DNA from: Flavobacterium sp. SH_e
Lineage (GTDB): Bacteria > Bacteroidota > Bacteroidia > Flavobacteriales > Flavobacteriaceae
Direction of reading: 5' to 3'
Length of the DNA: 64,000 bases
NCBI RefSeq assembly: GCF_025717045.1
Contig: NZ_JAOVZN010000008.1
Coordinates: 533,519-597,518, forward strand
The translations under genes were made by a program, and so were the position numbers. The notes under the pieces are model-generated. The model was not told where the DNA came from and did no database searches. It saw only the letters and a program-made list of their open reading frames with translations. Numbering within the stretch: the first letter of the stretch is position 1; every line of letters begins with the position of its first letter. Shown here piece by piece: positions 50,724-60,413 of the stretch.

Positions 50724-51191
50724 ATGACAAATAACGATATACTTAAAAAACTTCGCGTGGCTTTAATGCTCCGTGATGACCAAATAGTTGAAATTTTAGA
50801 ATTAGTAGATTTTAGAATTTCGAAATCAGAATTAGGCGCTTTTTTCAGAGCAGAAGATCATCCGAATTATATGGAATGCGGCGATCAGGTTTTGAGAAAC
50901 TTCTTAAACGGATTGGTAATTCATTTAAGAGGAACGAAAGAAAATCCAAAGAATCCAAACGAGGTTTTAGCAAAACATAAAGCAGAAATTCCAAAGAAAG
51001 AAACTTCTAAAGAAAGACCAGAATTTAAAGCTACGCCAAAAGATTCTGAAAAATACAGAGGTGATAAAAGTCCGTCAAAATCAGGTTCAACTGCTGGAAA
51101 ACCTAAAAAGAAATCTTTTCCAAAAGGAAATGGAAAACCGGTTGTTGTAGAAAAAGTAGTATTCAAAAACGGCAATAAGAAAAAATCATAA
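50724..51191 (+). CDS. DUF1456 (YehS-like) protein
   Basis: A 155-residue protein. The first ~75 residues hold two DUF1456 helical motifs: NDILKKLRVALMLRDDQIVEILELVDFRISKSELGAFFRAEDHPNY and the following QVLRNFLNGLVIHLRG. A Lys/Ser-rich basic tail (residues 80-155) follows, longer than in most members and likely disordered or nucleic-acid binding. Function unknown. Its stop precedes a TTAACCGCAAAG-family repeat. Confidence 0.88.
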   Translation: MTNNDILKKLRVALMLRDDQIVEILELVDFRISKSELGAFFRAEDHPNYMECGDQVLRNFLNGLVIHLRGTKENPKNPNEVLAKHKAEIPKKETSKERPEFKATPKDSEKYRGDKSPSKSGSTAGKPKKKSFPKGNGKPVVVEKVVFKNGNKKKS

Positions 51192-51198
51192 TTGAGGA

Positions 51199-51343
51199 TT
51201 TAACCGCAAAGTTCGCAAGTTTTTTTACTTAAAAGACTAAATACAAACGCAAAGTTCGCAAAGCTATATAGATAAAGCTTTGCGAACTTTGCGTTTGTAT
51301 TCACAATACTTGGTCAAAAATCCTTGCGCCCTTTGCGGTAAAA
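51199..51343. repeat. TTAACCGCAAAG-family nested inverted repeat, copy B
   Basis: The outer arms are TTTAACCGCAAAGTTCGCAAG near 51200 and CTTGCGCCCTTTGCGGTAAA near 51323, imperfectly complementary. The inner arms (51241-51265 and 51276-51300) are a perfect 25-base inverted repeat. Lies between the convergent DUF1456 and LytTR genes. Confidence 0.9.
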
Positions 51344-51348
51344 AAAAT

Positions 51349-52056
51349 CTATATCTTATTCTCCTCTATTTTATCAAAAAAAGCGTCTTTAAAAGTAGCT
51401 CCAATTGGCAGTTCTTTTCCATTGATAAATACCGAAAAATTATCTGTCGATTCAACGTGCTTTAAAGAAACAACATACGATTTATGAATCTGTATAAACT
51501 CATTTTCCGGTAACGATTCAATTACGTTTTTTAAAGAAGAATGCGTAATAATCTGCTGCTTTTCAGTATGAATACAAACATAATTCTGAAGACTTTCTAC
51601 ATACAAAACGTCTCTCAAAAACACTTTCTGAAATTTATTCTTTCCATCCGTTTTAATGAAAAGAAAATCAGGAAGATTGTTCTGATTTGATATTTCAATT
51701 TTAGGTTCTGAATTCAGTTTTGAAACCGCTTGATAAAAACGTTCAAAAGAAATAGGTTTTAATAAATAATCCACTGCATTCAACTCAAAACCTTCTAAGG
51801 CAAAGTCTGGATAAGCCGTTGTAAAAATGACTTTTATGTTTTTCGAAATAATCTTAGAAAGCTGTAATCCTGTCAATTGAGGCATCTGAATATCCAAAAA
51901 AATTACATCAGCAGATTGTGTATTCAAAAATTCCAATGCTTTTAAAGAATCATTAAAAACACCTACTTTCTCCAGAAAATTCACTTTCCCGATATAGTTT
52001 TCTAATATTCGAGTTGCAGGCGGTTCATCATCTACAATAATGCATTTAAAAGCCAT
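51349..52056 (-). CDS. LytTR-family response regulator
   Basis: A 235-residue transcription regulator. The receiver domain (about residues 1-125) has the Asp pair in VDDEPP (residues 9-10), phosphorylation site Asp55 in VIFLDIQMPQL and KP in YLLKPISFE. The LytTR DNA-binding domain follows (about 140-235): FIKTDGKNKFQKVFLRDVLYVESLQNYVCIHTEKQ, FIQIHKSYVVSLKHV, INGKELPIGATFKDAF. The partner kinase is encoded 3 bases upstream. Its targets cannot be named. Confidence 0.95.
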   Translation of the reverse strand: MAFKCIIVDDEPPATRILENYIGKVNFLEKVGVFNDSLKALEFLNTQSADVIFLDIQMPQLTGLQLSKIISKNIKVIFTTAYPDFALEGFELNAVDYLLKPISFERFYQAVSKLNSEPKIEISNQNNLPDFLFIKTDGKNKFQKVFLRDVLYVESLQNYVCIHTEKQQIITHSSLKNVIESLPENEFIQIHKSYVVSLKHVESTDNFSVFINGKELPIGATFKDAFFDKIEENKI

Positions 52057-52059
52057 AGG

Positions 52060-53100
52060 TTATTTTTTTAGCGGTATTTTCAAGTAGGTTTTAAAGGTAT
52101 TATTTTCTTCTGTTTTTCCAAGTACAAATTGGTCTTTATACATATATTCTAATCTTTTTGTCAAGTTATCAAAACCAATTCCTGTTGATGAATAATTTTC
52201 TCCTTCGATAAAATAATTGAAAGTTGAGATTTCTAGAAAATTGTCTTTTATTCGAATTGAAATAACAGCTTTTTCTTCTTCATTATTAAATTTTCCATGT
52301 TTGAAAACATTTTCAACAAAATGAACTAAAGCCGAAGAAATGAGTTTTTCGTTTGAATAATTTCCTTCAATAGTAAAATCTAAAAACAGCTGATCTTCAA
52401 ATCTTTTCTTTTGCAAATGAATATAGTTTTGAATAAACTGAATTTCTTTTGAAAGTATCGCTTCATCTTTATCTGTTTCTGTAATAACATATCGAAGCAA
52501 ATCTGAAAGCACTAAAATATCATCAGCCATTTCATCTTCTTTCAAAACCAACTGACTGTAAAATGAATTCAGCGTATTAAACAAAAAATGCGGACTAATC
52601 TGTGCTTTTAGCATTTGAAATTCGGCTTTTTTATTCTCCAAAAGCAGTTCCTGATTTTGTTTCTGAGAGTATTGTGACTGCCAGAACAAATAACTCAAAG
52701 CACTCAAAATTACAGCTGGTAATCCAAAGAAAAAATTGTCTTTTATGTAATATGTTATTTCTCTTGCTTCGTCAAAATAATTATGTTGTCCGGTAATTTG
52801 AAACATAATCACTTCTTGAAAAAGGTAACGAACAGCAGCAAAAATTAATAGAGAAACCGGAATACTTAAAAAGTAAAAAAGGATTTTCTTTTTATTTAGA
52901 AACCAATCGCAAACCGTATAAAAATTCAATATATAAACCACAAAAATAGAAAGCATAAAAGTAGATGTAACCCATAAATAAAGTTGTGTTTGCTGTACTA
53001 TTGCAATTCGGCTATTTATTCCGTAATCCCAAAGGAAGTAGGTTAAAAACAACCCGAGGAAAAGAATAATGTGGTAATAAAAAGGTATTTTGAGTTTCAT
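52060..53100 (-). CDS. LytS-type sensor histidine kinase
   Basis: A 346-residue inner-membrane kinase. Four hydrophobic helices occupy about residues 8-145 with no large extracytoplasmic domain. The His_kinase domain has the phosphoacceptor His171 in ISPHFLFNTLNSFYSQL. An ATPase domain with N-box LVHFVENVFKHGKF and G-box GIGFDNLTKRLEYMY follows. The pair with the downstream LytTR regulator is typical of Bacteroidota. The membrane part may sense a signal within the membrane; the ligand is unknown. Confidence 0.95.
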   Translation of the reverse strand: MKLKIPFYYHIILFLGLFLTYFLWDYGINSRIAIVQQTQLYLWVTSTFMLSIFVVYILNFYTVCDWFLNKKKILFYFLSIPVSLLIFAAVRYLFQEVIMFQITGQHNYFDEAREITYYIKDNFFFGLPAVILSALSYLFWQSQYSQKQNQELLLENKKAEFQMLKAQISPHFLFNTLNSFYSQLVLKEDEMADDILVLSDLLRYVITETDKDEAILSKEIQFIQNYIHLQKKRFEDQLFLDFTIEGNYSNEKLISSALVHFVENVFKHGKFNNEEEKAVISIRIKDNFLEISTFNYFIEGENYSSTGIGFDNLTKRLEYMYKDQFVLGKTEENNTFKTYLKIPLKK

Positions 53101-53288
53101 ACAAATCAGTTATTAGATCAAAAATACGATTAAGACTTTAAAAGAAAATGGTATTTGTATGAAACATCCGTTTTTAATGATAAACAGCTAAAAACTTTAC
53201 ACGAACATTTTGAAAGTAAAATTTTGATAGTTGATCAAATGGAATTCTGTATTCATCAAAAATGAAAATAAAGCTTCAAATCTGCTGA

Positions 53289-53296
53289 TACATTTG
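53289..53296 (+). promoter_or_regulatory. Candidate -7 box for the DUF5694 gene
   Basis: TACATTTG fits TAnnTTTG, 25 bases before the ATG. Confidence 0.5.
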
Positions 53297-53321
53297 CAAT
53301 GAATTTAAAAACAAAATCATC

Positions 53322-54119
53322 ATGCAAAAAATCATTTTATTACTAGCAATTATTACATTAAACTTAACTTCTGCTCAAACTAAGAAAAAACAAATTCTAT
53401 TAATTGGGACTTTTCATTACGCAAATCCAGGCCATGATATTGCCAAAATAAAAACTTTTGACGTAATGTCCGTGAAAAGCCAAAAAGAACTCGAAATAAT
53501 GAGTGACAAAATCAAGAAATTTGGTCCAGATAAAATATTTGTAGAATGGAAATTTAGTAAACAAGCCGAGTTAGATCAATTTTACAATAAAAACACAGAC
53601 AGTTTATTTAAAAATAGCGCAAACGAAATTACACAGCTGGCACTTCGCACAGCAAAAAAACTAAAGCATAAAAAATTATACGGAATTGATTATAGTACCC
53701 GCTTTCCTTACGATAGCTTAATGATGTCAATGGAAAAAGCTAATCAGAAGGATTTAATGAAAAAAAATACGGAGTCAACAGAAAGGTTTGTCAAAGATAA
53801 TAACGAAAGAATGGCTAAAAGTTCTTTAACAGATCTTATGCTTTACTACAATGAAAAAGCTTCTAATGAAGATAACATTCAATGGTATTTAGAAGTAGCA
53901 AACAGAACTGGAAATCCAGATGACTTTACTGGTGCTTCTTTAGTTTCAAATTGGTATAAAAGGAACTTATACATGTATTCTTTGGTTCAAAAATTAACCG
54001 AAAGCACCGATAATAAAATTATGGTTTTACTTGGAGCTGGCCACGCTGCAATGCTAAGAGAATTTCTGGCACATGATCCAGAATTTGAAATTGTGGAATT
54101 GGCGACTGTTTTGAAATAA
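53322..54119 (+). CDS. DUF5694-type exported protein
   Basis: A 265-residue protein with a signal peptide (MQKIILLLAIITLNLTSAQ). The mature part begins KQILLIGTFHYANPGHDIAKIKTFDVMS and ends MVLLGAGHAAMLREFLAHDPEFEIVELAT, a layout I associate with DUF5694 and with the distantly related TraB/GumN-type His-containing folds (GTFHxxxPG near the N terminus and GxGHxxxLxxF near the C terminus). Function unknown; a hydrolase in the periplasm is possible. Followed by a dispersed repeat at 54130. Confidence 0.8.
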   Translation: MQKIILLLAIITLNLTSAQTKKKQILLIGTFHYANPGHDIAKIKTFDVMSVKSQKELEIMSDKIKKFGPDKIFVEWKFSKQAELDQFYNKNTDSLFKNSANEITQLALRTAKKLKHKKLYGIDYSTRFPYDSLMMSMEKANQKDLMKKNTESTERFVKDNNERMAKSSLTDLMLYYNEKASNEDNIQWYLEVANRTGNPDDFTGASLVSNWYKRNLYMYSLVQKLTESTDNKIMVLLGAGHAAMLREFLAHDPEFEIVELATVLK

Positions 54120-54129
54120 ACTTTATGAT

Positions 54130-54222
54130 TTAACCGCAAAGCGCGCAAAGTTCGCAAAGCTATATCCGAATAGCTTTGCGAACTTTGCGGTTAAAAAAAA
54201 ACTTAGCGTGCTTTGCGGTTAA
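54130..54222. repeat. TTAACCGCAAAG-family nested inverted repeat, copy C
   Basis: The short form. The inner arms AAAGTTCGCAAAGCTAT and ATAGCTTTGCGAACTTT are perfect 17-base inverted repeats around ATCCGA, flanked by TTTAACCGCAAAGCGCGC and GCGTGCTTTGCGGTTAAA. Lies between the convergent DUF5694 and sucC genes. Confidence 0.88.
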
Positions 54223-54232
54223 ATTGACTGCA

Positions 54233-54263
54233 AAAAAAATCCCTTCAAAACATGAAGGGATTT
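54233..54263 (-). terminator. Rho-independent terminator after sucC
   Basis: AAATCCCTTCA and its complement (5-base loop) are followed on the minus strand by eight T residues, 27 bases past the sucC stop. Confidence 0.88.
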
Positions 54264-54289
54264 TCTATATAAATTGATTTCTTATTTAA

Positions 54290-55483
54290 TTAAGAAAGAG
54301 CAGCTTTTACTTGGTCAGCAGCTTCTTGGAATTGAACTGCAGATAAGATTGGCATACCAGAGTTGTCAATTAATTCTTTTGCAATTTCAGCATTTGTTCC
54401 TTGCAAACGAACGATAATTGGCACATTGATAGCGTCTCCCATGTTTTTGTAAGCATCAACAACACCTTGAGCAACACGGTCACAACGAACGATACCTCCG
54501 AAGATGTTAATTAAGATAGCTTTTACGTTTGGATCTTTCAAGATAATTCTGAAAGCTGTTTCAACACGTTTTGCATCAGCAGTTCCTCCTACGTCAAGGA
54601 AGTTAGCAGGCTCAAAACCAGCATATTTAATTAAGTCCATAGTCGCCATTGCAAGACCAGCTCCGTTTACCATACATCCTACAGTACCGTCAAGGTCAAC
54701 ATAGTTAAGACCAACTTCTTTAGCTTCAACTTCGATTGGATTCTCCTCACGGATATCTCTCATTTCAGCATATTTAGCTTGTCTGTATAAAGCGTTATCG
54801 TCGATATTAACTTTAGCATCAACAGCTAAGATTTTGTTATCAGATGTTTTTAAAACTGGGTTGATTTCAAACATAGAAGCATCAGAACCAATGTAAGCAT
54901 TGTAAAGTGCGTCGATGAATTTAACCATTTCTTTGAAAGCATTTCCAGAAAGACCTAAATTGAAAGCAATTCTTCTAGCTTGGAAACCTTGTAATCCTAC
55001 AGAAGGATCAATTTCTTCAGTAAAGATTAAGTGTGGAGTGTGCTCAGCAACTTCTTCGATATCCATTCCACCTTCAGTAGAATACATAATCATGTTGCGT
55101 CCTGTACCTCTATTCAATAAAACAGAAACATAAAATTCAGAAGTTTCACTTTCTCCAGGATAGTAAACATCTTCAGCAACTAATACTTTGTTAACTTTTT
55201 TACCTTCAGGCGGAGTCTGAGGAGTAATTAACTGCATTCCGATGATTTGTTCTGCTAACTCTTCAACTTGTTGTAAGTTTTTTGCCAGCTTAACTCCACC
55301 ACCTTTTCCACGACCACCTGCGTGAATTTGTGCTTTAATTACATGCCATCCTGTTCCCGTTTCGGCAGTTAATTGTTTTGCAGCGGCCACAGCTTCAACT
55401 GCATTATTAGCCACAATTCCGCGTTGTACGCGTACTCCGTAACTCGCTAAAATTTCTTTTCCTTGATATTCGTGTATGTTCAT
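54290..55483 (-). CDS. sucC: Succinyl-CoA ligase (ADP/GDP-forming) beta subunit
   Basis: Joins succinate to CoA with a nucleoside triphosphate in the TCA cycle; partner SucD is not in this window. About 397 residues when started at MNIHEYQGKEILASYGV. An earlier in-frame ATG at 55543 would place the start inside the likely promoter. The ATP-grasp domain has KAQIHAGGRGKGGGVKLAK and the C-terminal domain NFLDVGGTADAKRVETAFRIIL and NIFGGIVRCDRVAQGVV. All key elements appear present. Confidence 0.96.
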   Translation of the reverse strand: MNIHEYQGKEILASYGVRVQRGIVANNAVEAVAAAKQLTAETGTGWHVIKAQIHAGGRGKGGGVKLAKNLQQVEELAEQIIGMQLITPQTPPEGKKVNKVLVAEDVYYPGESETSEFYVSVLLNRGTGRNMIMYSTEGGMDIEEVAEHTPHLIFTEEIDPSVGLQGFQARRIAFNLGLSGNAFKEMVKFIDALYNAYIGSDASMFEINPVLKTSDNKILAVDAKVNIDDNALYRQAKYAEMRDIREENPIEVEAKEVGLNYVDLDGTVGCMVNGAGLAMATMDLIKYAGFEPANFLDVGGTADAKRVETAFRIILKDPNVKAILINIFGGIVRCDRVAQGVVDAYKNMGDAINVPIIVRLQGTNAEIAKELIDNSGMPILSAVQFQEAADQVKAALS

Positions 55484-55898
55484 AATATAGAATTTGTCTG
55501 GTTCTGAATTTATTTCAGAATAAAAGTGCGACAAAAGTAACAAAATACAACTTAAAAGTAAAATCTTTTTTAAATTAATAACTGCTCTTTAGTTGATAAT
55601 TCCTCTATTTAAATTGAAAGAAAAAAAATCATTAACCAATTGTATCTAAAAAGTTAACACAAAATCGCTAAAACGTTTGAGATTTAACAAAAACTTCACT
55701 GATATCAATACCTTAGCGACGATTTTTCTTAATATATTTTAAACGCAATTATGATTTTAATAATTCGCAATGCTTTAATCAAGAATATTATCATTTAAGA
55801 ACCCTTTTTCTAATATTACAATAAAAATGTAAGCGAATGTATAATTTCAATACATTATGTTTAACGAAATCTTTATTTTTGTAGAAAAAATATCAAGA
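55484..55898. promoter_or_regulatory. Divergent sucC/gltB promoter region
   Basis: AT-rich with several imperfect inverted repeats, including AAAATCGCTAA (55661-55671) and TTAGCGACGATTTT (55713-55726), and CGCAATTAT..ATAATTCGC near 55744. Minus-strand box TACTTTTG (55532-55539) fits sucC, and TATTTTTG (55874-55881) fits gltB. The paired sites could bind a nitrogen- or carbon-responsive regulator. No ORF of note. Confidence 0.5.
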
Positions 55899-58800
55899 AT
55901 GAAAGTTAAAGAACAAGGGCTTTATTTGCCTGAATTTGAACACGACAATTGTGGTGCGGGATTTATTTGTAATTTGAATGGTATTAAGTCAAATGATATT
56001 ATTCACAAAGCATTAGACATCTTAATTAAATTGGAACATCGTGGTGCCGTTAGTTCTGATGGAAGAACGGGAGATGGTGCCGGAATTTTATTCGACATCC
56101 CTCATGATTTTTTTAAGAAAGTTTGTGACTTTGAAATCCCAGAAGCTCGCGAGTATGCAGTAGGAATGGTTTTTTTACCAAAAAGCAAAAACCAGGTTTC
56201 TTTTTGTATCAATGCATTTGAAGCAACTATTAAAGATCAGAATTTAAAGATCTTAGGTTGGAGAGATGTGCCTGTTGAAGTTGAAAATTTAGGTGAAATC
56301 GCCGCAGAAAAAGAACCAACAATTAAACAAGTTTTCGTTTCTAAAAACGGACAAGATTTAACTGAACAAGAATTTAATGCAAAACTTTTTGCAGCTAGAA
56401 AAATTGCTGAACATGCCGTAAGAGGATCTAAAACCTCAGAAAGCCACATGTTTTATTTTACTAGTTTATCGACAACTACTATAATATATAAAGGTCTATT
56501 GATGCCGGAAGACATCAGCCGTTATTATATAGATTTGAAAGATCCAGACTTGGTGACGCGTTTAGCGCTTGTACACCAGCGTTTCTCGACAAATACATTC
56601 CCATCTTGGGACTTAGCTCAACCGTTTAGATACATGTGTCATAATGGTGAGATCAATACACTTCGTGGAAACGTAAGCCGTATGCGTGCTCGTGAAGAGC
56701 TTATGCAAAGTGCTGTTTTTGGCGATGATATCAAAAAATTATTCCCAATTATCCTAGAAGGAAAATCAGATTCTGCTTCTATGGATATGGTGGTTGAACT
56801 TTTATTAATGACTGGCCGTTCTCTTCCTGAGGCAATGATGATGGTAGTTCCTGAAGCTTGGGAAAAACACCAAACTATGTCTCCAGAGAAAAGAGCTTTC
56901 TATGAGTACAACGCTTGTATCATGGAACCTTGGGATGGTCCTGCTTCTATTCCATTTACAGATGGAAACGTAATTGGAGCTTTACTAGACAGAAACGGAT
57001 TGCGTCCTTCTCGTTATACTTTAACACATAGCGGATTCGTAATCATGTCATCTGAAATTGGTGTATTAGACATCGATCCAGAAGATGTAATTCAGCACGG
57101 ACGTTTAGAGCCAGGAAAAATGTTCTTAGTTGATATGAATGAAGGTCGTATCATCGAAGACGAAGAAGTTAAAAAAGCAATCGTTACAAAACGTCCATAC
57201 AAACAATGGGTTGACGAAAACTTATTGCCATTAGCGAGCGTTCCTTACACAAACAACCCTACTCCTGTTGAAAAATTAGATTTCTTAACAAGACAGCGTT
57301 TGTTTGGATATACAATCGAAGATTTAAAAACGATCATCAACCCAATGGGTAGCGACGGAGCTGAAGCGATTAGTTCTATGGGTAATGATACGCCTTTGGC
57401 AGTTCTTTCAGATCAGCCTCAGTTGTTGTATAATTACTTCAAACAATTGTTTGCTCAGGTTACAAACCCGCCTTTGGATGGTATTCGTGAAGAAATCATT
57501 ACCGATATCAGTTTAGCGATTGGTGGAGATTTCAATATTTTCGAAATTGAATCTAAACAATGTAAAAAACTTAAAATCCAGAATCCGGTTATTTCTAATG
57601 AGGATTTGGATAAAATCAGAAATATCGATCACGCAGATTTCAAATCGGCTACTATTTCTACTTTATACAAAATAGAAAAAGGAGTTAACGGTTTAGAGCG
57701 TGCTCTTGAAAAATGTGTTCAAGCTACTTTTAAAGCAGTTGAAGAAGGATGCAATATCATCATTTTATCAGATAGAGGTGTAAGTGAAGAATTAGCTCCA
57801 ATCCCAATGTTATTGGCTTGTTCTTACATTCACCACTCTTTGAACATTTTACAAGTTCGTTCTAAATTCGGAATCATCATCGAATCTGCAGAACCACGCG
57901 AACCACATCATTTTGCTTTATTGTTCGGATACGGAGCAAGTGCAATTAACCCTTATATGGTAAACGAAATCATTCACGATCAGGTTGAAAAAGGTTTCAT
58001 TACAAAGGTAAAAGCGGATTATGCAGTTGTAAACTACAACAAAGCAATCGCAAAAGGAATCGTAAAAATCATGAACAAAATTGGTATCTCTACTTTACAT
58101 TCGTATAGAGCTGCTCAGATTTTCGAGATTTTAGGTTTAAACAAAACATTTACATCTAAATACTTCCCTTACACTCCATCAAGAATTGAAGGAATCGGTT
58201 TAATGGAAGTTGAAAAAGAGGTTAAAAAACGTTTCCAAAAAGCTTTCCCAAATTCAAAAATTGCAAACTTGCTTTCTCTTGAAATTGGAGGTATTTACAG
58301 ATGGAGACGTGGTGGTGAAAAACACATGTTTAACCCAACAACTATTTCTAAATTACAACAGGCAGTTCGTTTAAACAGCCCTGAAAGCTATAAAGAATAT
58401 GCAAATGCTGTAAATGAGCAAAGCTCAAACTTAATGACGATTAGAGGTTTATTTGAATTCAACAATTTGGATCCAATTTCTATTGACGAAGTAGAACCTT
58501 GGACAGAAATTGTGAAGAAATTCAAAACCGGAGCAATGTCTTATGGTTCTATCAGCCAGGAAGCGCACGAGAACTTAGCGATTGCAATGAACAGAATTGG
58601 TGGAAAAAGTAACTCTGGAGAAGGTGGAGAAGATCCAAGACGTTTCCAGAAAGAAATTAACGGAGATTCTAGAAACTCTGCAATCAAACAAGTAGCTTCA
58701 GGACGTTTTGGAGTTTCGATCAACTATTTGACAAACGCCAGAGAAATCCAAATCAAAATGGCTCAGGGAGCAAAACCTGGAGAAGGTGGTCAGTTACCTG

Positions 58801-60413
58801 GAGAAAAAGTAGTGCCTTGGATTGCTGAAACTAGAAACTCTACGCCTTATGTAGGTTTGATTTCGCCTCCTCCTCACCACGATATCTACTCTATTGAAGA
58901 TTTATCTCAGTTGATTTACGATTTGAAAAACGCAAACCGTGAAGCTCGTATCAACGTGAAATTGGTTTCTGAAGTTGGAGTTGGAACCATCGCTGCCGGT
59001 GTTGCTAAAGCCAAAGCTGACGTTATCCTGATTTCAGGTTATGACGGAGGAACGGGAGCTGCACCATTAACATCTTTACAGCACACAGGTATTCCATGGG
59101 AACTTGGTCTAGCAGAAGCACAGCAAACACTTATCTTAAACGACTTAAGAAGCCGTGTAGTTTTAGAATGTGACGGACAGTTGAAAACAGGACGTGACGT
59201 TGCTATCGCTGCTTTATTAGGTGCAGAAGAATTCGGATTTGCAACAGCTCCGCTTGTAGCTTCTGGATGTATCATGATGAGAGCTTGTCACTTAAATACT
59301 TGCCCAGTTGGTATTGCAACGCAGGATCCAGAATTGAGAAAGAATTTCAAAGGAACTCCAGAGCACGTAATCAACTTCATGTATTTCATTGCTGAAGAGT
59401 TAAGAGAAATCATGGCGCAATTAGGTTTCAGAACTTTAAAAGAAATGGTTGGCCAGTCTCAAAAATTAAACGTAGACAAAGCTATCAAACATTATAAAGC
59501 AAACGGATTAGACTTATCGACTATTCTATACAAACCGGAAAAAGCTAAAACAGTTCCAAATCACAATACAACAACTCAAGATCACGCTCTTGAAAACGTA
59601 TTGGATTTTGACATCATTAAAGAAGCAATTCCATCTATCTATAGAAAAGAGAAAACGAGAGTTACCTTCAAAATCAAAAATACAGACCGTTCTGTAGGAG
59701 CGATTTTGAGTAACGAAATCTCAAAAATTTATGGCGCACAAGGATTACCAGATGACACTATTTTAGTTGATTTTGAAGGTTCTGCCGGACAAAGTTTTGG
59801 TGCATTCGCAACAAACGGATTGTCATTTAAAATTCACGGAAACTGTAATGATTATTTAGGAAAAGGTCTTTCTGGAGGAAAACTAATTGTAAAAGTACCT
59901 CCTACTGCAACTTTCAAACCTGAAGACAACATCATTATCGGAAACGTTGCCCTTTACGGAGCTATTACCGGAGAGGCTTATATTAATGGTATCGCAGGAG
60001 AGCGTTTCTGTGTGAGAAACTCTGGAGCAACAGCTGTTGTAGAAGGAATTGGAGATCACGGTTGCGAGTACATGACTGGTGGTACAGTAGTAGTTTTAGG
60101 AAAAACAGGAAGAAACTTCGCGGCTGGTATGAGCGGTGGTGTGGCTTATGTTTACGATCCAAACAAGAAATTCGATTCTACAGTTTGCAACATGGAAATG
60201 GTTGCATTCGATCCAATGGAAGAAGAAGATCTTACGAAACTAAGAAAACTGATCAAAAACCATTCGTTGTACACAAGCAGTCCATTAGCAAAAAGAATTT
60301 TAGCAGACTGGGAAAATCAAACACAGCACTTCGTAAAAGTAATGCCAACTGATTACAAAAAAGCATTAAAACGAATTGCAGAAGAAAAACAAATAGAAGA
60401 ATTAATAGCTTAA
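55899..60413 (+). CDS. gltB: Glutamate synthase large (alpha) subunit
   Basis: Makes two glutamates from glutamine and 2-oxoglutarate with GltD. About 1,504 residues from MKVKEQGLYLPEFEHDNC; an upstream in-frame ATG at 55857 would run through the -7 box. Cys18, which follows a short propeptide, becomes the N-terminal nucleophile of the glutaminase domain. FMN-binding synthase core at about 830-1200 (PGEGGQLPGEKV, SGYDGGTGAAPLTSLQHTG), the 3Fe-4S cysteines in CIMMRACHLNTCPVGI, and a C-terminal GXGXG beta-helix domain (GEAYINGIAGERFCVRNSGA). All appear intact. Confidence 0.97.
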   Translation: MKVKEQGLYLPEFEHDNCGAGFICNLNGIKSNDIIHKALDILIKLEHRGAVSSDGRTGDGAGILFDIPHDFFKKVCDFEIPEAREYAVGMVFLPKSKNQVSFCINAFEATIKDQNLKILGWRDVPVEVENLGEIAAEKEPTIKQVFVSKNGQDLTEQEFNAKLFAARKIAEHAVRGSKTSESHMFYFTSLSTTTIIYKGLLMPEDISRYYIDLKDPDLVTRLALVHQRFSTNTFPSWDLAQPFRYMCHNGEINTLRGNVSRMRAREELMQSAVFGDDIKKLFPIILEGKSDSASMDMVVELLLMTGRSLPEAMMMVVPEAWEKHQTMSPEKRAFYEYNACIMEPWDGPASIPFTDGNVIGALLDRNGLRPSRYTLTHSGFVIMSSEIGVLDIDPEDVIQHGRLEPGKMFLVDMNEGRIIEDEEVKKAIVTKRPYKQWVDENLLPLASVPYTNNPTPVEKLDFLTRQRLFGYTIEDLKTIINPMGSDGAEAISSMGNDTPLAVLSDQPQLLYNYFKQLFAQVTNPPLDGIREEIITDISLAIGGDFNIFEIESKQCKKLKIQNPVISNEDLDKIRNIDHADFKSATISTLYKIEKGVNGLERALEKCVQATFKAVEEGCNIIILSDRGVSEELAPIPMLLACSYIHHSLNILQVRSKFGIIIESAEPREPHHFALLFGYGASAINPYMVNEIIHDQVEKGFITKVKADYAVVNYNKAIAKGIVKIMNKIGISTLHSYRAAQIFEILGLNKTFTSKYFPYTPSRIEGIGLMEVEKEVKKRFQKAFPNSKIANLLSLEIGGIYRWRRGGEKHMFNPTTISKLQQAVRLNSPESYKEYANAVNEQSSNLMTIRGLFEFNNLDPISIDEVEPWTEIVKKFKTGAMSYGSISQEAHENLAIAMNRIGGKSNSGEGGEDPRRFQKEINGDSRNSAIKQVASGRFGVSINYLTNAREIQIKMAQGAKPGEGGQLPGEKVVPWIAETRNSTPYVGLISPPPHHDIYSIEDLSQLIYDLKNANREARINVKLVSEVGVGTIAAGVAKAKADVILISGYDGGTGAAPLTSLQHTGIPWELGLAEAQQTLILNDLRSRVVLECDGQLKTGRDVAIAALLGAEEFGFATAPLVASGCIMMRACHLNTCPVGIATQDPELRKNFKGTPEHVINFMYFIAEELREIMAQLGFRTLKEMVGQSQKLNVDKAIKHYKANGLDLSTILYKPEKAKTVPNHNTTTQDHALENVLDFDIIKEAIPSIYRKEKTRVTFKIKNTDRSVGAILSNEISKIYGAQGLPDDTILVDFEGSAGQSFGAFATNGLSFKIHGNCNDYLGKGLSGGKLIVKVPPTATFKPEDNIIIGNVALYGAITGEAYINGIAGERFCVRNSGATAVVEGIGDHGCEYMTGGTVVVLGKTGRNFAAGMSGGVAYVYDPNKKFDSTVCNMEMVAFDPMEEEDLTKLRKLIKNHSLYTSSPLAKRILADWENQTQHFVKVMPTDYKKALKRIAEEKQIEELIA

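Noticed and set aside
55857..55898. Upstream start for gltB
   Set aside because: The extra 14 codons run through the -7 box TATTTTTG, and the family start MKVKEQGLYLPEFEHDNC is complete downstream.
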